Below are positions 21,323-33,772 of a stretch of DNA of 64,000 nt, in pieces. The notes under the pieces are model-generated. The model saw nothing but the letters and a program-made list of their open reading frames with translations. It was not told the origin of the DNA and did not search any database. Positions within the stretch are counted from its first letter, which is position 1. Every line of letters begins with the position of its first letter. Made by a program: the position numbers and the translations under genes. Source of the stretch: Microplitis mediator (lineage: Eukaryota > Arthropoda > Insecta > Hymenoptera > Braconidae); NCBI RefSeq assembly GCF_029852145.1, contig NC_079979.1, forward strand, positions 4,440,501 to 4,504,500. The letters run 5' to 3'.

Positions 21323-23481
21323 CTTAGTGAACGCACCAACGTACCAGTGATATCACATCTAGAGAACATGTAACGTAACAAATACATCGTAAATTTTACA
21401 TTCTGATGATATAAATTGTAATGTAAATGGTGCGTAAAATTTGTGACATTAAGATTACATGCATGTTACTGACCGAGTGATATCACATTGGTAACCTAAA
21501 TGTGACGTTATATTCATATCACATACTAACGTTAGCTTTACATTCTAGATATAACCTCGGATTTACGTAACAAAATCGACTTATAAGTGACATAATCTTG
21601 GTGATTATATTTTATCGTCACATTTACATCACAATGTAATGTTTCGGATATGTTCATATTGTTACAGCACTCTTCCATAAAAAATAGTTATATTTATTTT
21701 ACTTCGAAACATTTCATCACATTTATGTAAAAAATTTTACTTTAAAATGATGTGCGCATTTTGACGGCATTGCGATAGAAAGGGTTATGCATAAAAATTA
21801 TGTATTTGTTATAATTAATATTTTTACATTAAATTTATGTAAAAAATAATATTTGATATTGAAACCCGCTGAGGTTTATGTCGGATCGGTGGAGTAACCT
21901 TTTTTTTTATTTATATAAATTTACATCTGTATTTGCATTTGCTTATAAATAATTGAAATAATTATTTTTATTGTTATTAATATATTTATTTTATGATTAG
22001 ACATTTTATTTGATTTTTCTAATTTTTATTGTTATTATTCTTTTTTATTAAATTAAATACAAATAAATAACAATAAAATAATTATAAAATAATTATTTAC
22101 AAGCAGGCAGAAAAATTAATAAAGTGTCTGACGTGAGAACATGCAGTCACTGCACAATAAATATTTGGTAGTTCAGGAATCCACCGCTAAGATATTCATG
22201 GGCGCGCAAATTGTTCCTCCAAGGATACATATGATCCACCTTTTATGCCCCAATCGAATGCACATTCGAGGTAACCAGTCCAACGGATACATTTTTGTCT
22301 GGTATCGACCCATATGGGACGATACTCAAAAAAAAATTTGGAAAATCCAAAAGTGCACGCCTCGAACGCTCATGTTATGTTTTTTTTTTAAAGTTAAATT
22401 TCGAATAAAATTGAATATCCCGCTCTTTTCCCATAGAAATTTCCATGGTAAATATACGGTAATAAAAGTAAAAAAAAAAAATAAATAAGGAGAACATTCC
22501 TAATGAAAAATGGCGGCAGTGTGTATTTGTTTACATGTAAGATTGCCGGTTTTAACCGTAATGATTTATTTTTAAAAAAACGAGAAGGCCTACAGTAGTG
22601 ATTTTCGAAAGGAACCTTCTTTGCTTATTTCTGAAAATTTTGAAAAAAAAATTAAGTAGTTTCGTCAAGTCGTTCTCGAGATATCCGTACCACGCCGTTT
22701 TTTTGAACCACAGACTAATGGACGTCTACGATAAATTTTTTTTAATGAACTTTTTTTTATATTAATACATATTAGACAAATTAAAAAAAGGATCAGGATT
22801 ATTTATTAGTGTTTCAGCTTTATATTGATGAGCTTTTCATTATGTGTAAGAGTAATAGAAAAAAAATATATGCACTTTAATGAGTGGAAATCGTGTGACC
22901 TTGACAGGTCGGTTATAAAGCACAACCTCTCCGCTTCGCTTCCGAGGCGTGCAAAAATAATATTTCAGTATGGAGAAAAATAAACAAAAGTAAGAACTTG
23001 GAGATTTTAACATATTTATTAAAAAAAAATGTACTTTCGTATAAAAAAAGTGTGTATGTTTTTCAGCTAATAAATCACATATTAACATCTCTTATATTTT
23101 TTCTTTATGAATTTTTTTTTTAATATAGCAATTATAATTTCTAGCACATAAAAGTGCTTTGTACAATTTAATAGAAAATGATGTCACTTAGAGGTCACTT
23201 TTATATAACCTTAACGTAAAATTAGTAATTTTTCATGACTTCTCTGTTATGTAAATATGATATTCACTTAACATCACAGCTATATCACCAATGTAACATG
23301 CACGTCACATTAACATCACATTTACGTTCATTATGTTACGTAACAATGTTACGTAAATGAGTGTGAAATTGTGATATACATATTATGAAGATGTGATGTA
23401 CATGTGACTTACGATTTTACGTAACCGGAAGTTTTCATTCTATAAATGTGACATCCCTGTTACGTTGATGTGTTCACTGAG
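21323..23481. mobile_element. Element G (CTTAGTGAACGC ends), 2.16 kb
   Basis: Ends CTTAGTGAACGCACCAACGTA and TACGTTGATGTGTTCACTGAG are inverted with TA on each side. Both outer portions are arrays of TGTGATGTAACGTTACATCACA-like palindromes. The middle (22080-22960) has TGCACGCCTCGAACGC facing CTTCCGAGGCGTGCAA, a motif pair also found at 38250-38950. The longest frame there (22141-22488) resembles no known protein. Confidence 0.75.
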
Positions 23482-23830
23482 TAGGTCTATATATAAGTAG
23501 ATCTGACCAGACCTGAATGATATCTGCGCCTATGTATGATCATATATAGTCTTAGATATAATTATATCTGAGTTAATACATGACTAGATCTGATCAGATC
23601 TGACTGATATAAACCCATATATAATCAGATATAGGTCTATACATAATTAGATCTGATCAGACATGACTGATACAAACCCATATATAATCAAATATAGGTC
23701 TGTACATAATTAGATCTAATCAGACATGACTGATATAAACTAATATGTAGTTATATATGTCTATGTATGATTAGATCTGATCAGACTTAATTGATATTAA
23801 ACCTATAAATATTTAATTATGTATATAGGC

Positions 23831-23833
<3 letters not shown>

Positions 23834-23872
<39 letters not shown>
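23834..23872. repeat. (TA)n microsatellite in family B
   Basis: About 19 TA units, at the internal position where other family B copies also have a TA run. Confidence 0.9.
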
Positions 23873-23873
<1 letters not shown>

Positions 23874-23920
23874 CATAATATGACAATTTTTTAATATCAA
23901 TGTTATTAAATTTTTATTTT

Positions 23921-24787
23921 CCCGGGAAAAAATGTTCAGGCCTGATCAGACATGAGCAGGCGTGAGTCTTCAGGCCTGATCAGACATGAAAAATGACCAT
24001 GCCATTCCCGGGAAAAAATGTTCAGGTCTGATCAGACATGAGCAGGCATGAGTCTTCAGGCCTGATCAGACATGAAAAATGACCATGCCTGACCAGGCCT
24101 GATCAGGCATATTCAGGTCTGATCAGGTCTGATCAGGTCTGTTCATGCCCATTCTGGTAAAACAATTATATATAAAAAATGGTCCTATATAATTATATAT
24201 AATTATGCATAACTATATACAATTATATATAATTATTTCTATAAGAATGAAAAAAAAATAAAAAATATAGGAGTGTCTAGGATTCGAACCGTGGACCTTG
24301 CGCTTGAAAGTTCGCCTCGTTACCTGATGACCTAAGAGATTGAGTTGAAAAGTAGGTCTCGTACGAACTTCAAGTACTGAAAGTCTTAAGACTCATGCCT
24401 GTTCATGTCTGATCCTTTTTTCCCGGGTTATACGTGATAGATTCTTGGTCAAAAAAATTTTATATCTATAAACAGACATGAACAGACATAACCAGGCATG
24501 GTCAGGCATGAACAGACCTGAACAGGCATGGACAGGTATGATCAGGCCTGAACGCATATAACGCTTCAGACATGAACAGACATGGTCAGGCATGAACAGA
24601 CATGAACAGCCATGAACAGGCCTGAGTGTATTTAACGCCTCAGACATGAACAGGCATGGGCAGGTATGATCAGGCCTGATCATGTCTAATTTCAGGCCTG
24701 ATCATACATGAACAGGCATGATCAGTTCTAATTTCAGGCCTGATCATACATGAACAGGCATGGTCAGGCCTGATCATTTTTTCCCGG
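23921..24787 (-). mobile_element. Family B element with tRNA-like centre
   Basis: Starts CCCGGGAAAAAATGTTCAGG and ends CCTGATCATTTTTTCCCGG. Arrays of AGGCATGAACAGACATG/CAGGCCTGATCAG-type palindromes flank a tRNA-like module on the minus strand. An ~80-base piece with its own CCCGGG end is duplicated at 23921-24090. It is the reverse of the copy at 57523. The host sequence resumes at TGTCAACTATCAATC. Confidence 0.8.
24270..24346 (-). pseudogene. tRNA-like sequence in a family B element
   Basis: Reverse strand reads TAGGTCATCAGGTAACGAG (A-box region) then GCGCAAGGTCCACGGTTCGAATCC, whose last part is a perfect B box. Confidence 0.65.
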
Positions 24788-24862
24788 TTTGTCAACTATC
24801 AATCAAACTTAAATCCTAATACTTAAAAAATGTTCAAAGGTTTGGACAGCAATTTAAAAGTA

Positions 24863-25193
24863 CCCTCGCAGATTTGAATCACGGTGGAAACACCGAGAAA
24901 GTGTAAACACCGTGGATCCACCGTGGTTATACGGTGGGTTTGTTCCATTTTACCACCGGGTATACACAGTGTATCCACTGTGATTACGCTGTGTATCCAC
25001 CGTGATTCCACGGTGGCTCTGTGCTATTTCACCACCGTGATTCCACGCTGCATCCACCGCGTAATCACAGTGAAAACACCGTGTATACACGGTGGCAAGG
25101 CCACCGTGGAATCATGGTGGATACATCGCGTAATCACAGTGGAAAAATGGAACAAACCCACCGTGTTTCCACCGTGATTCAAATCTGCGAGGG
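24863..25193. mobile_element. Family F element (CCCTCGCAG ends, CACCGTG array), 331 bp
   Basis: Ends CCCTCGCAGATTTGAATCACG and its perfect complement ending TCTGCGAGGG, flanked by TA. The interior is an array of CCACCGTGGATCCACCGTGG-like palindromes with no other content. A half copy lies at 7262-7337. Confidence 0.85.
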
Positions 25194-25390
25194 TATAAAT
25201 CGATATCGATTTATATACGAATATTTTTAAGTTTATGGATAAATAGATTTGATTATATGTATCTGATGAATTCTATTGTAATTGTACAAAACCAAATTCA
25301 TCATTAGGTGCCTTATTTACGTAAGATGTATCAAATTGATTATTTGAGTTAAGTAATGCCATAAACTTTTATTACTCATAAATGTATAAC

Positions 25391-25480
25391 AGACTAGAGG
25401 ATCAGACTACAATCAAGCGATAACCGAAGTTAAACAGCATCGACGTGGGACATTAATTGGACGGGTGACCTCGTATTAAA
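25391..25480 (+). pseudogene. 5S rRNA-like sequence (copy 2)
   Basis: GATAACCGAAGTTAAACAGC followed by ATTAATTGGACGGGTGACCTC matches the 5S internal control region as in copies 1 and 3. Confidence 0.75.
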
Positions 25481-25716
25481 ATAGTGGTGAACGGATAGTA
25501 AATTTTTTTTTTTTAAATTTAACCGACATTTATATTGATGAAAACAATAAATCCTAATTAAATTACTTAAGTAATAACTTACAGATATTCTAAATGAGAT
25601 TCTAAAAATGACTATATTCGTTCATGCATGATTATATATAATCAGATCTGGCCAATTTTTGGATCTGATTATATCTAAGTGATTATATATAATTAGACAA
25701 AATTATTTTTTTCCAG

Positions 25717-25977
25717 GTGTTCAATTTTTTTTTATTATTTATCATTTTTATTCTGTCAAAAAATGTTTTTCTCAAATTTTGACGAGCACGTTCTTGTATC
25801 TGATTTCATATTACCCGACTAGAAATTTTTATGTGAGACATTTTGGGTCCTTATGGGGTTGCCCTATAGGGAGCGCACATAGGGATGTAACGCAAAGACC
25901 TATTGGGCCCTTATTAGGCAGTCCCAGCTATGCCCCAATAGGGAAATCCTCAAGAGATCCTACTGGCGCATCCCTAT
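25717..25977. other. Interval with a family A-like terminus
   Basis: At 25814 CCCGACTAGAAATTT appears but the text that follows (ACATTTTGGGTCCTTATGGGG, then several CCCTAT/ATAGGG palindromic motifs) differs from family A. It may be another element with the same ends, truncated on the right by the H element. Confidence 0.4.
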
Positions 25978-26895
25978 TAAAAAAATCGGTCTGTCAGTTG
26001 ACCCTGCGGGCCAGCCCCAAAACTTCCCGCTGTTTTCGAGCTCGTTGAGCTCGAAAACATTATTGTGAATACATTTTCGAGCTCTTCAAGCTCGAAAATA
26101 CTTTTGTATGCTGTTGTTTTCGAAAAAAAACGTGTTTTAACATTTTTTCTCCAACGATATCTCTTAAACGAATTGACCGTTTGAGACGGTTGAGGTAACA
26201 ATCGACGCGTTTTATAGAGTTCTAGAGCTGGTAAGATTTTGAAATCGATGGATTTAATTTTTTTGTAGATATTCGAAAAAAAACGTTTTTTACTATTTCT
26301 TTCATCAACAATATCTTTCTACCGAATAAACCGATTGAGACGGTTGGGATGGCAATCGACGCGTTTTATCAAATTCTAAAGCTGATTAAATTTTGAAATT
26401 GATTTATCGAGTCGTTTTTGAGAAATTTAAAAATAACAAAAAAAAAATTTTTGATAGCTGAGGTGGCATTCGACGCGGCTTATAAAGCTTTAGAGCCCAG
26501 TTGATTTTGAAATTAATCCATCAAGCACATTACAAGTTATCCAAAAAAAACATTTTTAAAAAAATTTTATTTTTGGAATATCTCCGAACAAGCCCTACCG
26601 ATCAAGTTCGATTTTTCACAGTTTGTAGGAATTAATAAGCCGCCTTAAATGACACCTTGACGATCAAAATCGGTTCATCCGTTCAAAAGTTACAGAATAT
26701 TTACATACGTACGTACGTACATATATACATACTTACATACATACACTTGGACATCATCGTGAAATTAGTCAGAATAACTTCCTAGAACCTCAAAATGTCA
26801 AGATCTGATAGAAATTCGGTTTTCGAAAATCGGACCGAAACTAATAACTTCCCGAATTTTTGAAAATTTACAATTTTCTTAGCGGGAAGTTAAAA
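25978..26895 (+). mobile_element. H-family element
   Basis: Starts after an A run with TCGGTCTGTCAGTTGACCCT and GCGGGCCAGCCCC, then TTTTCGAGCTC/GAGCTCGAAAA palindrome, the repeated CAATCGACGCGTTTTAT lines, a GTAC/CATA simple repeat, CCTCAAAATGTC, and the terminal AACTTCCCG...CGGGAAGTT hairpin before poly-A. Confidence 0.8.
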
Positions 26896-26999
26896 ATTTT
26901 AAATTGGGAACGAAAATTCCAATTTGATCCGAAACGTGATTTAATGTATTAAGAACATTGCTTACAGGAAGTTTACATGGATTTTTAATGAAAAAATCC

Positions 27000-27075
27000 C
27001 GGTGAATGCTGGGCTCGAACCTGAATCCTTCCGATCTAAAGTCTTTGATACTATCCACTGCGCTGACCCACGTAT
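27000..27075 (-). pseudogene. tRNA-like sequence
   Basis: Reverse strand has CAGCGCAGTGGATAGTATC and B box GGTTCGAGCCC, and resembles the family E module at 9464-9534 together with ~100 flanking bases. The element ends are not visible because H copies abut on both sides. Confidence 0.55.
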
Positions 27076-27282
27076 ATGATCGCGTTAGTGCAAATAGTAT
27101 ATTTATTATGACACCAACGAATAACTGATGAAAATATATAAAATCCGTGATGCGATGATCGACGTACTCTTTGTATAAATATAGGGGGGCAAAACGGGGT
27201 ACTTAAAGAATTACTAAGTTTTCGGGGACTCAAATACGTTGAATTTTTTTTTTTTTTTTGGATATTCGAAGAGTATAGAAAA

Positions 27283-27905
27283 AATCGGTCTATCGTTTGA
27301 CCCTGTGGGCCAGCCCTAAAACTTTCCGCTGTTTTTAAGCTCCTTGAGCTCGAAAATATTGTTGTGAATACATTTCCGAGCTCGAAAATACTTTTGTATG
27401 CTGTTGTTTTCGAAAAAATCGATTTTTACCATTGTTTCTCCACCGATATCTCTCAAATGAATATTGATTGAGATGGTTGAGGCGGCAATCGACGCGTTGT
27501 ATGACGTTCTAGAGCTGATGAGATTTTGAAGTCGATCGTTAGACTCGTTTGTGAGAAATCAATAAAAAACTAAAAAAAAAATTTTTTTTCGCATTTCGCA
27601 AGTAATTTCGAGTCTACTTGATCAAATGATCTGAAATTTTCAGGAAAGTTGATGGCTAACAAGCTCTTTCGATTGCTACCTTAACCATTCAAATCGGTTC
27701 ATTAGTTAAAAAGTTATAGAGTGTTCACATCCAAATACACACACACACATACATACACTCGGACATCATTCTGAAAATAGTCAGAATAGCTTCCTAGGAC
27801 CTCAAAACGTCGACATCCGATGAAAACTCGATTTTCGGAAATCGGGGTGAAAACAATAACTTTCCGAATTTTTCGAAAATTATCGATTTTCTTAGCGGGA
27901 AGATA
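27283..27905 (+). mobile_element. H-family element (short subtype)
   Basis: Starts AAAAAATCGGTCTATCGTTTG with GACCCTGTGGGCC, shares the GTTCTAGAGCTGATGAG block, and ends CTTAGCGGGAAGATAAAAA. Its middle matches 53450-53900 (AGTAATTTCGAGTCTACTTG). Confidence 0.75.
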
Positions 27906-29530
27906 AAAAATTACTGTATCGATTTAACTGGATGTAACTTTTAAACGAAAATAGATTTCTCATTCTTTTGTTTGTTCCATCAGAAAGCTCGCTCGATTGC
28001 TTTTAATTTTCACTATACAACTCATTGATTCAACCATTTATTTATTGAAATTTTTGAAATTTATTAGTAGATATTATAGAAATCCAACTATTGTATTGGT
28101 GCCCGTGACGCAAATTTTCAAAAATATTATCATTTTTTTATTTATTCATTGACATTTTTGAAATTTGGTTATCGCGTTAGTGCTCCTACTTTTTAGTTAA
28201 TTTATGAAACTGTTCGAATTAATATTATTTCTGTGTAATACTTTTAAAATGAAAGCATTTTAATTCAAGCGGTTATATTCAACTTTGTTTTACTAATAGT
28301 ATATAAATAATATGATGTGTCAATAACAAGAATAGTATTAATTATGATAATAATACGATGGTAATAATAATATAGCTATTTTACATATTTTCGTAATTTT
28401 ATTCTCCCTTCTGTGCATTAATTTATTTTTTATCGTACTTTATCAGGATTTGTTGGTATTTTCATTCGAAAGGTTGAAATAAGCAATAAATAAGAAATCT
28501 ACTTCCATTTCAGCTACCGAATGGCCTTTTTTTTTTATAATAACTGTATATTTTTAATTTCGTAAGTTAAAATTTTATGATGCTCATAAGATCTATTATA
28601 TTCAATAAAAAATGTCGGTAATGATTCCAGTGCACCGAGAGGTTATATTGCGGCTGCAAGTTTCTGCTCCTGCAGCAGTAGCGGCAGTTTTAAACGGCAT
28701 GTGTTTACTCTGTTTTGGGTCACTGCTATCGATTAGTGACGTTGCACTTACTATTTAATTTACCAATGACACATACCACGATTAACCACAATCATAACTT
28801 ATTCCCAAGTCGAAATATTCGACGTAAATTAAACGTTCTTAACGTTTTAAACGTAAATTCAACGTTTTCCACGTTTTTAACGTAAATTCAACGTTTTAAA
28901 CGTGAATTGACCGTTTTCAACGTTTTGAACTTAAATTGAACATTTTGGACAGTGACCGGCCTATGAGAAAGAAAAGAGATCGGGAAAAGAAAGCACCAAG
29001 CTTTATCGCAAAGTTCTCCAGACTAATTATCAAAAAAGATAAGTAGTATCCTCAAGGTCTTTCTCCAAAACACAATCTATGATGCTGTCATTTAATCCAA
29101 GAACATTAAATTGAAGACTGACACTGCCATAAGATTGTCCGATCAAAAATGATTTTAAATGATTATAATTGAGTATAAATGATTATATATGAGATATCAG
29201 TTTAATTCGAACTCGGAACCAAAAATTGGAGAATTATTTTCGAATCAATCAGAATTAAACCGAATAGAATTAATTAAATTCGTTTTAATTTGGACAAATT
29301 CTGGTTTTCCTGCCGAATTAGACAGAATTCATTTTTAAGTTAGGTACCGAATTAACAGAATTTAACTGGATTAAATAGAATTAAAAATTTAATTCTGTTT
29401 AATTCGATCGAATTCAGTTGTTTAATCAGGGTTTGTCTCATTTTACGAAAATATAGTTTGTGCTTATAAAACTGTAAAAAGAAATCTCTATTTTAATACG
29501 TTCTTTCAATTTACAAGTTTAAGGATTTAA
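27906..29530. other. AT-rich interval with short palindrome arrays
   Basis: 28800-28940 is an array of AACGT(A/T)AAACGTT motifs and 29195-29430 an array of GAATTAAACAGAATT-like motifs, each in the style of the element interiors but without visible paired ends. A 48-codon ORF is at 28612. Other parts show nothing recognisable. Confidence 0.45.
28612..28758 (+). other. 48-codon small ORF in a non-repetitive patch
   Basis: An ATG-initiated 48-codon frame starts MSVMIPVHREV and has a hydrophobic Ala/Val/Leu-rich middle. It sits in a GC-richer patch (CTGCTCCTGCAGCAGTAGCG) that matches none of the repeat families in the window. There is no splice or codon evidence that it is translated; it could equally be a conserved non-coding element. 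Confidence 0.15.
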
Positions 29531-29835
29531 AATTCCAGAGTTATTTTTTTGTTCCCCGAGGTTTGGGCCAATGTTATTTCTTCGTTCTCCGAGGCTTGGG
29601 CCAATGTTATTTTTTCGTTCCGCAAGGCTTGGGCCAATATTGTGTTTTCGTTTCCCAAGGGTTGAGCCAGGCTTGATTTTTTGTTGCCCAAGGTTGGGGC
29701 CATTGTTATCATCCAAGGCCTGGACCAACGCTCATCCAATGGTCAACCAAGGCTCGTACCAAGGCTTGCCCAAGGCTGGTAAAGCTTGGCCCATGCCTGG
29801 TCCAAGCCTTGGCCTATGGTTTTTTCCTAACTGGG
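29531..29835. repeat. Family C fragment
   Basis: Repeated CGAGGCTTGGGCCAATGTTAT units, then CCAAGGCTTGG arrays, ending CCTATGGTTTTTTCCTAACTGGG followed by TA. The left end is missing. Open frames here arise from the repeat. Confidence 0.7.
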
Positions 29836-30655
29836 TATGATGACAGTATTTGAACTAAAAATTTTTTTAATTTATTCTATTTATAAATCTCCCTAAAAAA
29901 AATTTATTAAATAATATGAATTATGGAGTCAACCATGATATCATGATCTTAACATTTTTTCATAAGTTATTCTTTCATATTTCAATAAATAAAGCTTTTC
30001 GAGCTCGAAAATATTGCTGTGGATACATTTTCAAGCTCTTCAAGCTCGAAAATACTTTTGGATGCTATTGTTTTCTTATGAGCCGTTCAAACTCGAGCAC
30101 ATTACAGTACATTATATCATGATTGATCCGGGGAAAATGACATAAAATGTTATTTTTTAAAGTCTTCGTCGTCGATATCTTTGAAACTAATTGACGGATT
30201 TCGATGTTCAATGTAGCAATCAGCGCGTTTAATTAGGTTTTTGAGCTAATTAAATTTTGGAAATGATTAGTGCAGTCGTTTTAAAGATATTCGTGAAAAC
30301 CTTTTTTTACCATTTCTTTCTCCGACGATATTTATCGAACGAATTAAGCGATTGAGATGATTGAGGCGGCAATCGGCGCGTTTTATTGAGTTCGAGAGCT
30401 GATTAGAATTTGGAATTGATTTATTTCGTCATTTTTGAGACATTTCCAAAAAAATTTGTTTTCAATTCGTTCGACAACGGTTTCTCTTGAAGCAATGAAC
30501 CGATTTTGATAGTTAAGGTGTCATTTGACGCGGCTTATAAAGTTTGAGAGCTGATTGGATTTTGGAGTCAATCTATCAAGTACATTACAAGTTATCCGAA
30601 TGGGACATTTTCGAAAAAATTTTATTTTTGGAATATCTTCAATCGCACCGTACTA
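29836..30655 (+). repeat. Truncated repeat and H-family 5' part
   Basis: 29880-29990 matches the flank of the tRNA-like repeat near 19070. 29995-30655 is H sequence (TTTTCGAGCTCGAAAAT, CAATCGGCGCGTTTTAT, TTTGACGCGGCTTATAAAG) that continues after the family D element at 31389. Confidence 0.6.
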
Positions 30656-31388
30656 CACTGTAAAAAATTCGCGGAGTGAATGCGGATTAAATCCGGAGTG
30701 AATGCGGAGTGAATGAACTTTTAATTATTCACTCCCCTCGGAGTAAAATTCACTCCGCAGGGGAGTTTTCGCGGAGTAGATAATTTTTTATTAATTTAAT
30801 CCTTCTGGAGTGAAATTCACTCCGGAGCGGAGTTTTGAAAATATTATTAATAAAATATAACTCCACATAATAAAATCGAAGTAAAAATTCGCGTATTACA
30901 TTATTGATCAGCTGATATGCACACACATACACACATACATATTTAGGCATACACGCGCACTCGCACACACACGCACGCACACATTTGCACACGCACACAT
31001 TCAAACACACGAACACATTTGCACATACGCACAAATTTGCACACACGCACACACTCACATATTTGCACACACGCACAAATTTGCACACACGCACACATTT
31101 GCAAACACGCACACATTTGCACACACACACACACATTGTTTAGCAGTTTAATATAAATTAATTTAATTTATTTAAGTATTAAAACTCCGGACCGGAGTGA
31201 ATTGGGAGTGAAATAAAATCCGCGTCACTTCGAGATCACTCCGCTAAAAAAAAACCCCAATTCACTCCGCATGCGAAGTGATTTTTTTTAAAACTCCGGA
31301 ACTCCGAGTGGCGGAGTGAATCCGGAGTGAATTCGGATTTTATTTCACTCCCAATTCACTCCGGATTCACTCCGGATTTTTTACAGTG
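30656..31388. mobile_element. Family D element, second copy, inserted in an H element
   Basis: Ends CACTGTAAAAAATTCGCGG and TTTTTTACAGTG with TA on each side. Outer ACTCCGGAGT arrays flank a TTTGCACACACGCACA minisatellite (30915-31140), the reverse of the one at 16438. The H text rejoins across it (CACCGTA/ATGAAGCTCAATTT compared with CTACCGATCAAGCTCAATTT). Confidence 0.85.
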
Positions 31389-31886
31389 TAATGAAGCTCA
31401 ATTTACCACATCTTGTTGGAATTGATACGTCGCGTCAAATGCCACCTTGGAGATCAAAATCGGCTCAACCGTTCAAACGTTACAGAATATTTACATACGT
31501 ACATACACACATACATACAGTCAGCTATCATCTTGAAAATAGTCAGAATACCTCCCTAGAACGTCGAAACGTCACGATCTGTTAGAAATTCGGTTTTCGA
31601 CAATCGGATCTAAACCAATAACTTACCGCTAGAAAATTTTCAATTTTCTTAGCGGGACGTTAAAAAAAGGATTTCTAGACGCAAGAAAAATTTTGCATTA
31701 CAAAATGAAAACAAAAATTTTCTTAGGACTAGAAAAAATTTTCTGGTGTAAGAAATTTTTTCTAGCCCCAAGAAAATTTCCGGCTTCAATTCATAATGCA
31801 AAAAAAATTTTCGGGCAAGTAAAAATCTTCTTGGAGCGAGTAAAAATTTTTTACGCCTAGAAATCCTATTATTCTGTGTATGTATG
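31389..31886 (+). repeat. H 3' end and a short AGGATTTCTAG element
   Basis: 31389-31665 is the H remainder, ending CTTAGCGGGACGTTAAAAAA. 31672-31872 is bounded by AGGATTTCTAGACGC and GCCTAGAAATCCT and filled with AAGAAAATTTTCTT palindromes, a small element of the same plan. Confidence 0.65.
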
Positions 31887-32209
31887 CACAGAAAAAACAG
31901 TTAACTTGGTTCAAGAAAAATATTTTCTTCCGAATTTTCTTTCTTGATTCAACAAAAATAAAACAGTTGATTCAAAAACTTTTTTTTGGTTCAAGACAGT
32001 AAATTCTCTTGCTCCAAAAAAATTTATTTTTCAAGCGAAATTGAAAATTTCTTGGTTTAAGAGAAAAAATTCTTGGCTAAAGAATATAAGTCATCTCTCG
32101 CCAAAAAATCAACGTTTTGAACGAAAAACAGTGTACTTGGGCCAAGAAATTTTTTCTTGCCCCAAGGAAAAAATTTTCTTGCTCCAAAAAATAAACGTCT
32201 TGATTGAAA

Positions 32210-33010
32210 AAAAAATCTGTCTATCGGTTGACCCTGCCGGCCAGCCCTAAAACTTCCCGCTATTTTCGAGCTCCTTGAGCTCGAAAACTCTGTCGTGAAT
32301 ACATTTTCGAGCTCTTCGAGCTCGAAAATACTTTTGCATGTCGTTCTTTTCGAAAAAAATATTTTTTTACCATTTTTTCTCGAAGGATATCTCTCAAACG
32401 AATAAACCGATTGAGACGGTTAATGTGGCAATCGAAGCGTTTTATCAAGTTCGAAAGCTGATCGAATTTGGAATTCGATTTATCGAGTCGTTTTTGAGAT
32501 ATTGCAAGGAAAATTAAAAAAAAAATTTTTTTAATTCTTTCAACAACGGTTTCTCTTGAACAAATAAACCGATTTTGATAGTTGAGGTGGCATTCGACGC
32601 GGCTTATAAAGCTCTAGAGCCCAGTCCATTTTGAAATCAATCCATCGAGCACATTAAAAGTTATCCGAAAAAAACACTTTTGAAAAAATTTTATTTTTGG
32701 AATATCTCTGAACGAGCCCTACCGATCAAGCTCAATTTTCTTACAGCTTCAAGATATTGACAAGCCGCGTCGAATGACACCTTAAAGTTCAAAATCGGTT
32801 CATCCGTTCAATAGATACAGGTATTTACATACGTACGTACGTACATACATACAAGCATACACTCGGACATCATCTTGAAATTAGTCAGAATAGCTTCCTA
32901 GGACCTCAAAACGTCGACATCTAATGAAAATTCGATTTTCGTAAATCGGACCGAAACCAATAACTTCCCGAATTTTTGAAAATTTACAATTTTCTTAGCG
33001 AGAAGTTAAA
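32210..33010 (+). mobile_element. H-family element inside element J
   Basis: Starts after A9 with TCTGTCTATCGGTTGACCCT and GCCGGCCAGCCC, contains TTTTCGAGCTC-TTC-GAGCTCGAAAA, CATTCGACGCGGCTTATAAA and a (GTAC)n tract, and ends CTTAGCGAGAAGTTAAAAAAA. Confidence 0.8.
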
Positions 33011-33269
33011 AAAAACCCTTGGGCCAAGAAAAAATCTCTTGGCCCAAGAAAAAAATTCTTTTGCTCCGAAAAATAAATTGCTAAAGTGAAAATAAAAGTT
33101 GCTTGGGCCAAGAAAAAAAAATTTCTTGCTCCAAAAGTTTGCTTCTTTAATAAAGACTTAAATTTTTCTTAGTCAAAAATGTATTCTCTCTCCGAAATGT
33201 TAAGGTGTTGATTCTTTTTTTGCTTTATCTGAAACGTAATTTTTTGTTTTTTAATTACGCAAAAAATTA

Positions 33270-33772
33270 TTCAAGTAAACATTAATATTAAATATTAATG
33301 TCATGATGTATTATAGGATATACTATAGTACAATTCAAAAGGGTACTTGTAGCTCTGTCAAATGACAGAAGAGTACTCAAACAAAATTAATGAAATTTGG
33401 AATTTAAGAATTCTAGAATATCTTTCTTACCAGGGACACTACAAGTGGTAGGCGCGATCTTGTGGCGAGCACCGAACTACTCCCGCAGCTGCTGCCTAGC
33501 ACCGGTGACTTTCCCCTTCTCCAAATCGATCTTTTCTCCCAAGAAATTTTTCTGCCCTCCGGCCGGAAAGTGGCAACTTTCGGGCCGCTGCCCTAAACGA
33601 AGTTGCAACTTTCCGGCTTCGTCGAGCAGAAAAATAGTATACGCACCTTGGCCAGTAAAAAAGAAAGCCTCAGACCACATGTTTGTCAGCCTCGGCTTCG
33701 CCTCGGCCAACAATTACATGTGCTCTGAGACTTTTCTTATTTTACTGGCCTAGGTATGTAATATACTATTTT
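33270..33772. mobile_element. Foldback fragment with nested palindrome
   Basis: 33270-33520 matches one arm of the foldback at 46848-47343 (ACCAGGGACACTACAAG, GTGGCGAGCACCGAACTACT). 33625-33772 is itself palindromic: AAAATAGTATACGCACC and TTGGCCAGTAAAA face TTTTACTGGCC and ATACTATTTT around a GCCTCGGCTTCGCCTCGGC loop. Confidence 0.6.

Larger units (their letters stand above)
21129..25716 (+). mobile_element. Family B element with 5S-like centre, carrying three nested insertions
   Basis: It starts CCCGGGAAAAAATGATTTTG at 21129 and ends AAATTATTTTTTTCCAGG at 25716. Removing 21323-23481, 23921-24787 and 24863-25193 leaves about 1.23 kb of continuous family B sequence (compare 40122-41096). The 5S-like module is at 25391-25480. 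Confidence 0.75.

Noticed and set aside
22141..22488. 115-codon frame in element G as a transposase
   Set aside because: No D-D-E/D pattern or known motif is visible, and it runs into poly-A/T text.
30750..31136. 128-codon minus-strand frame
   Set aside because: Same minisatellite as at 16438, within a family D element.
33397..33753. 118-codon frame with Cys/Pro-rich peptide
   Set aside because: It runs across a foldback arm shared with 46980-47180 and a nested palindrome; the repeat explains it.
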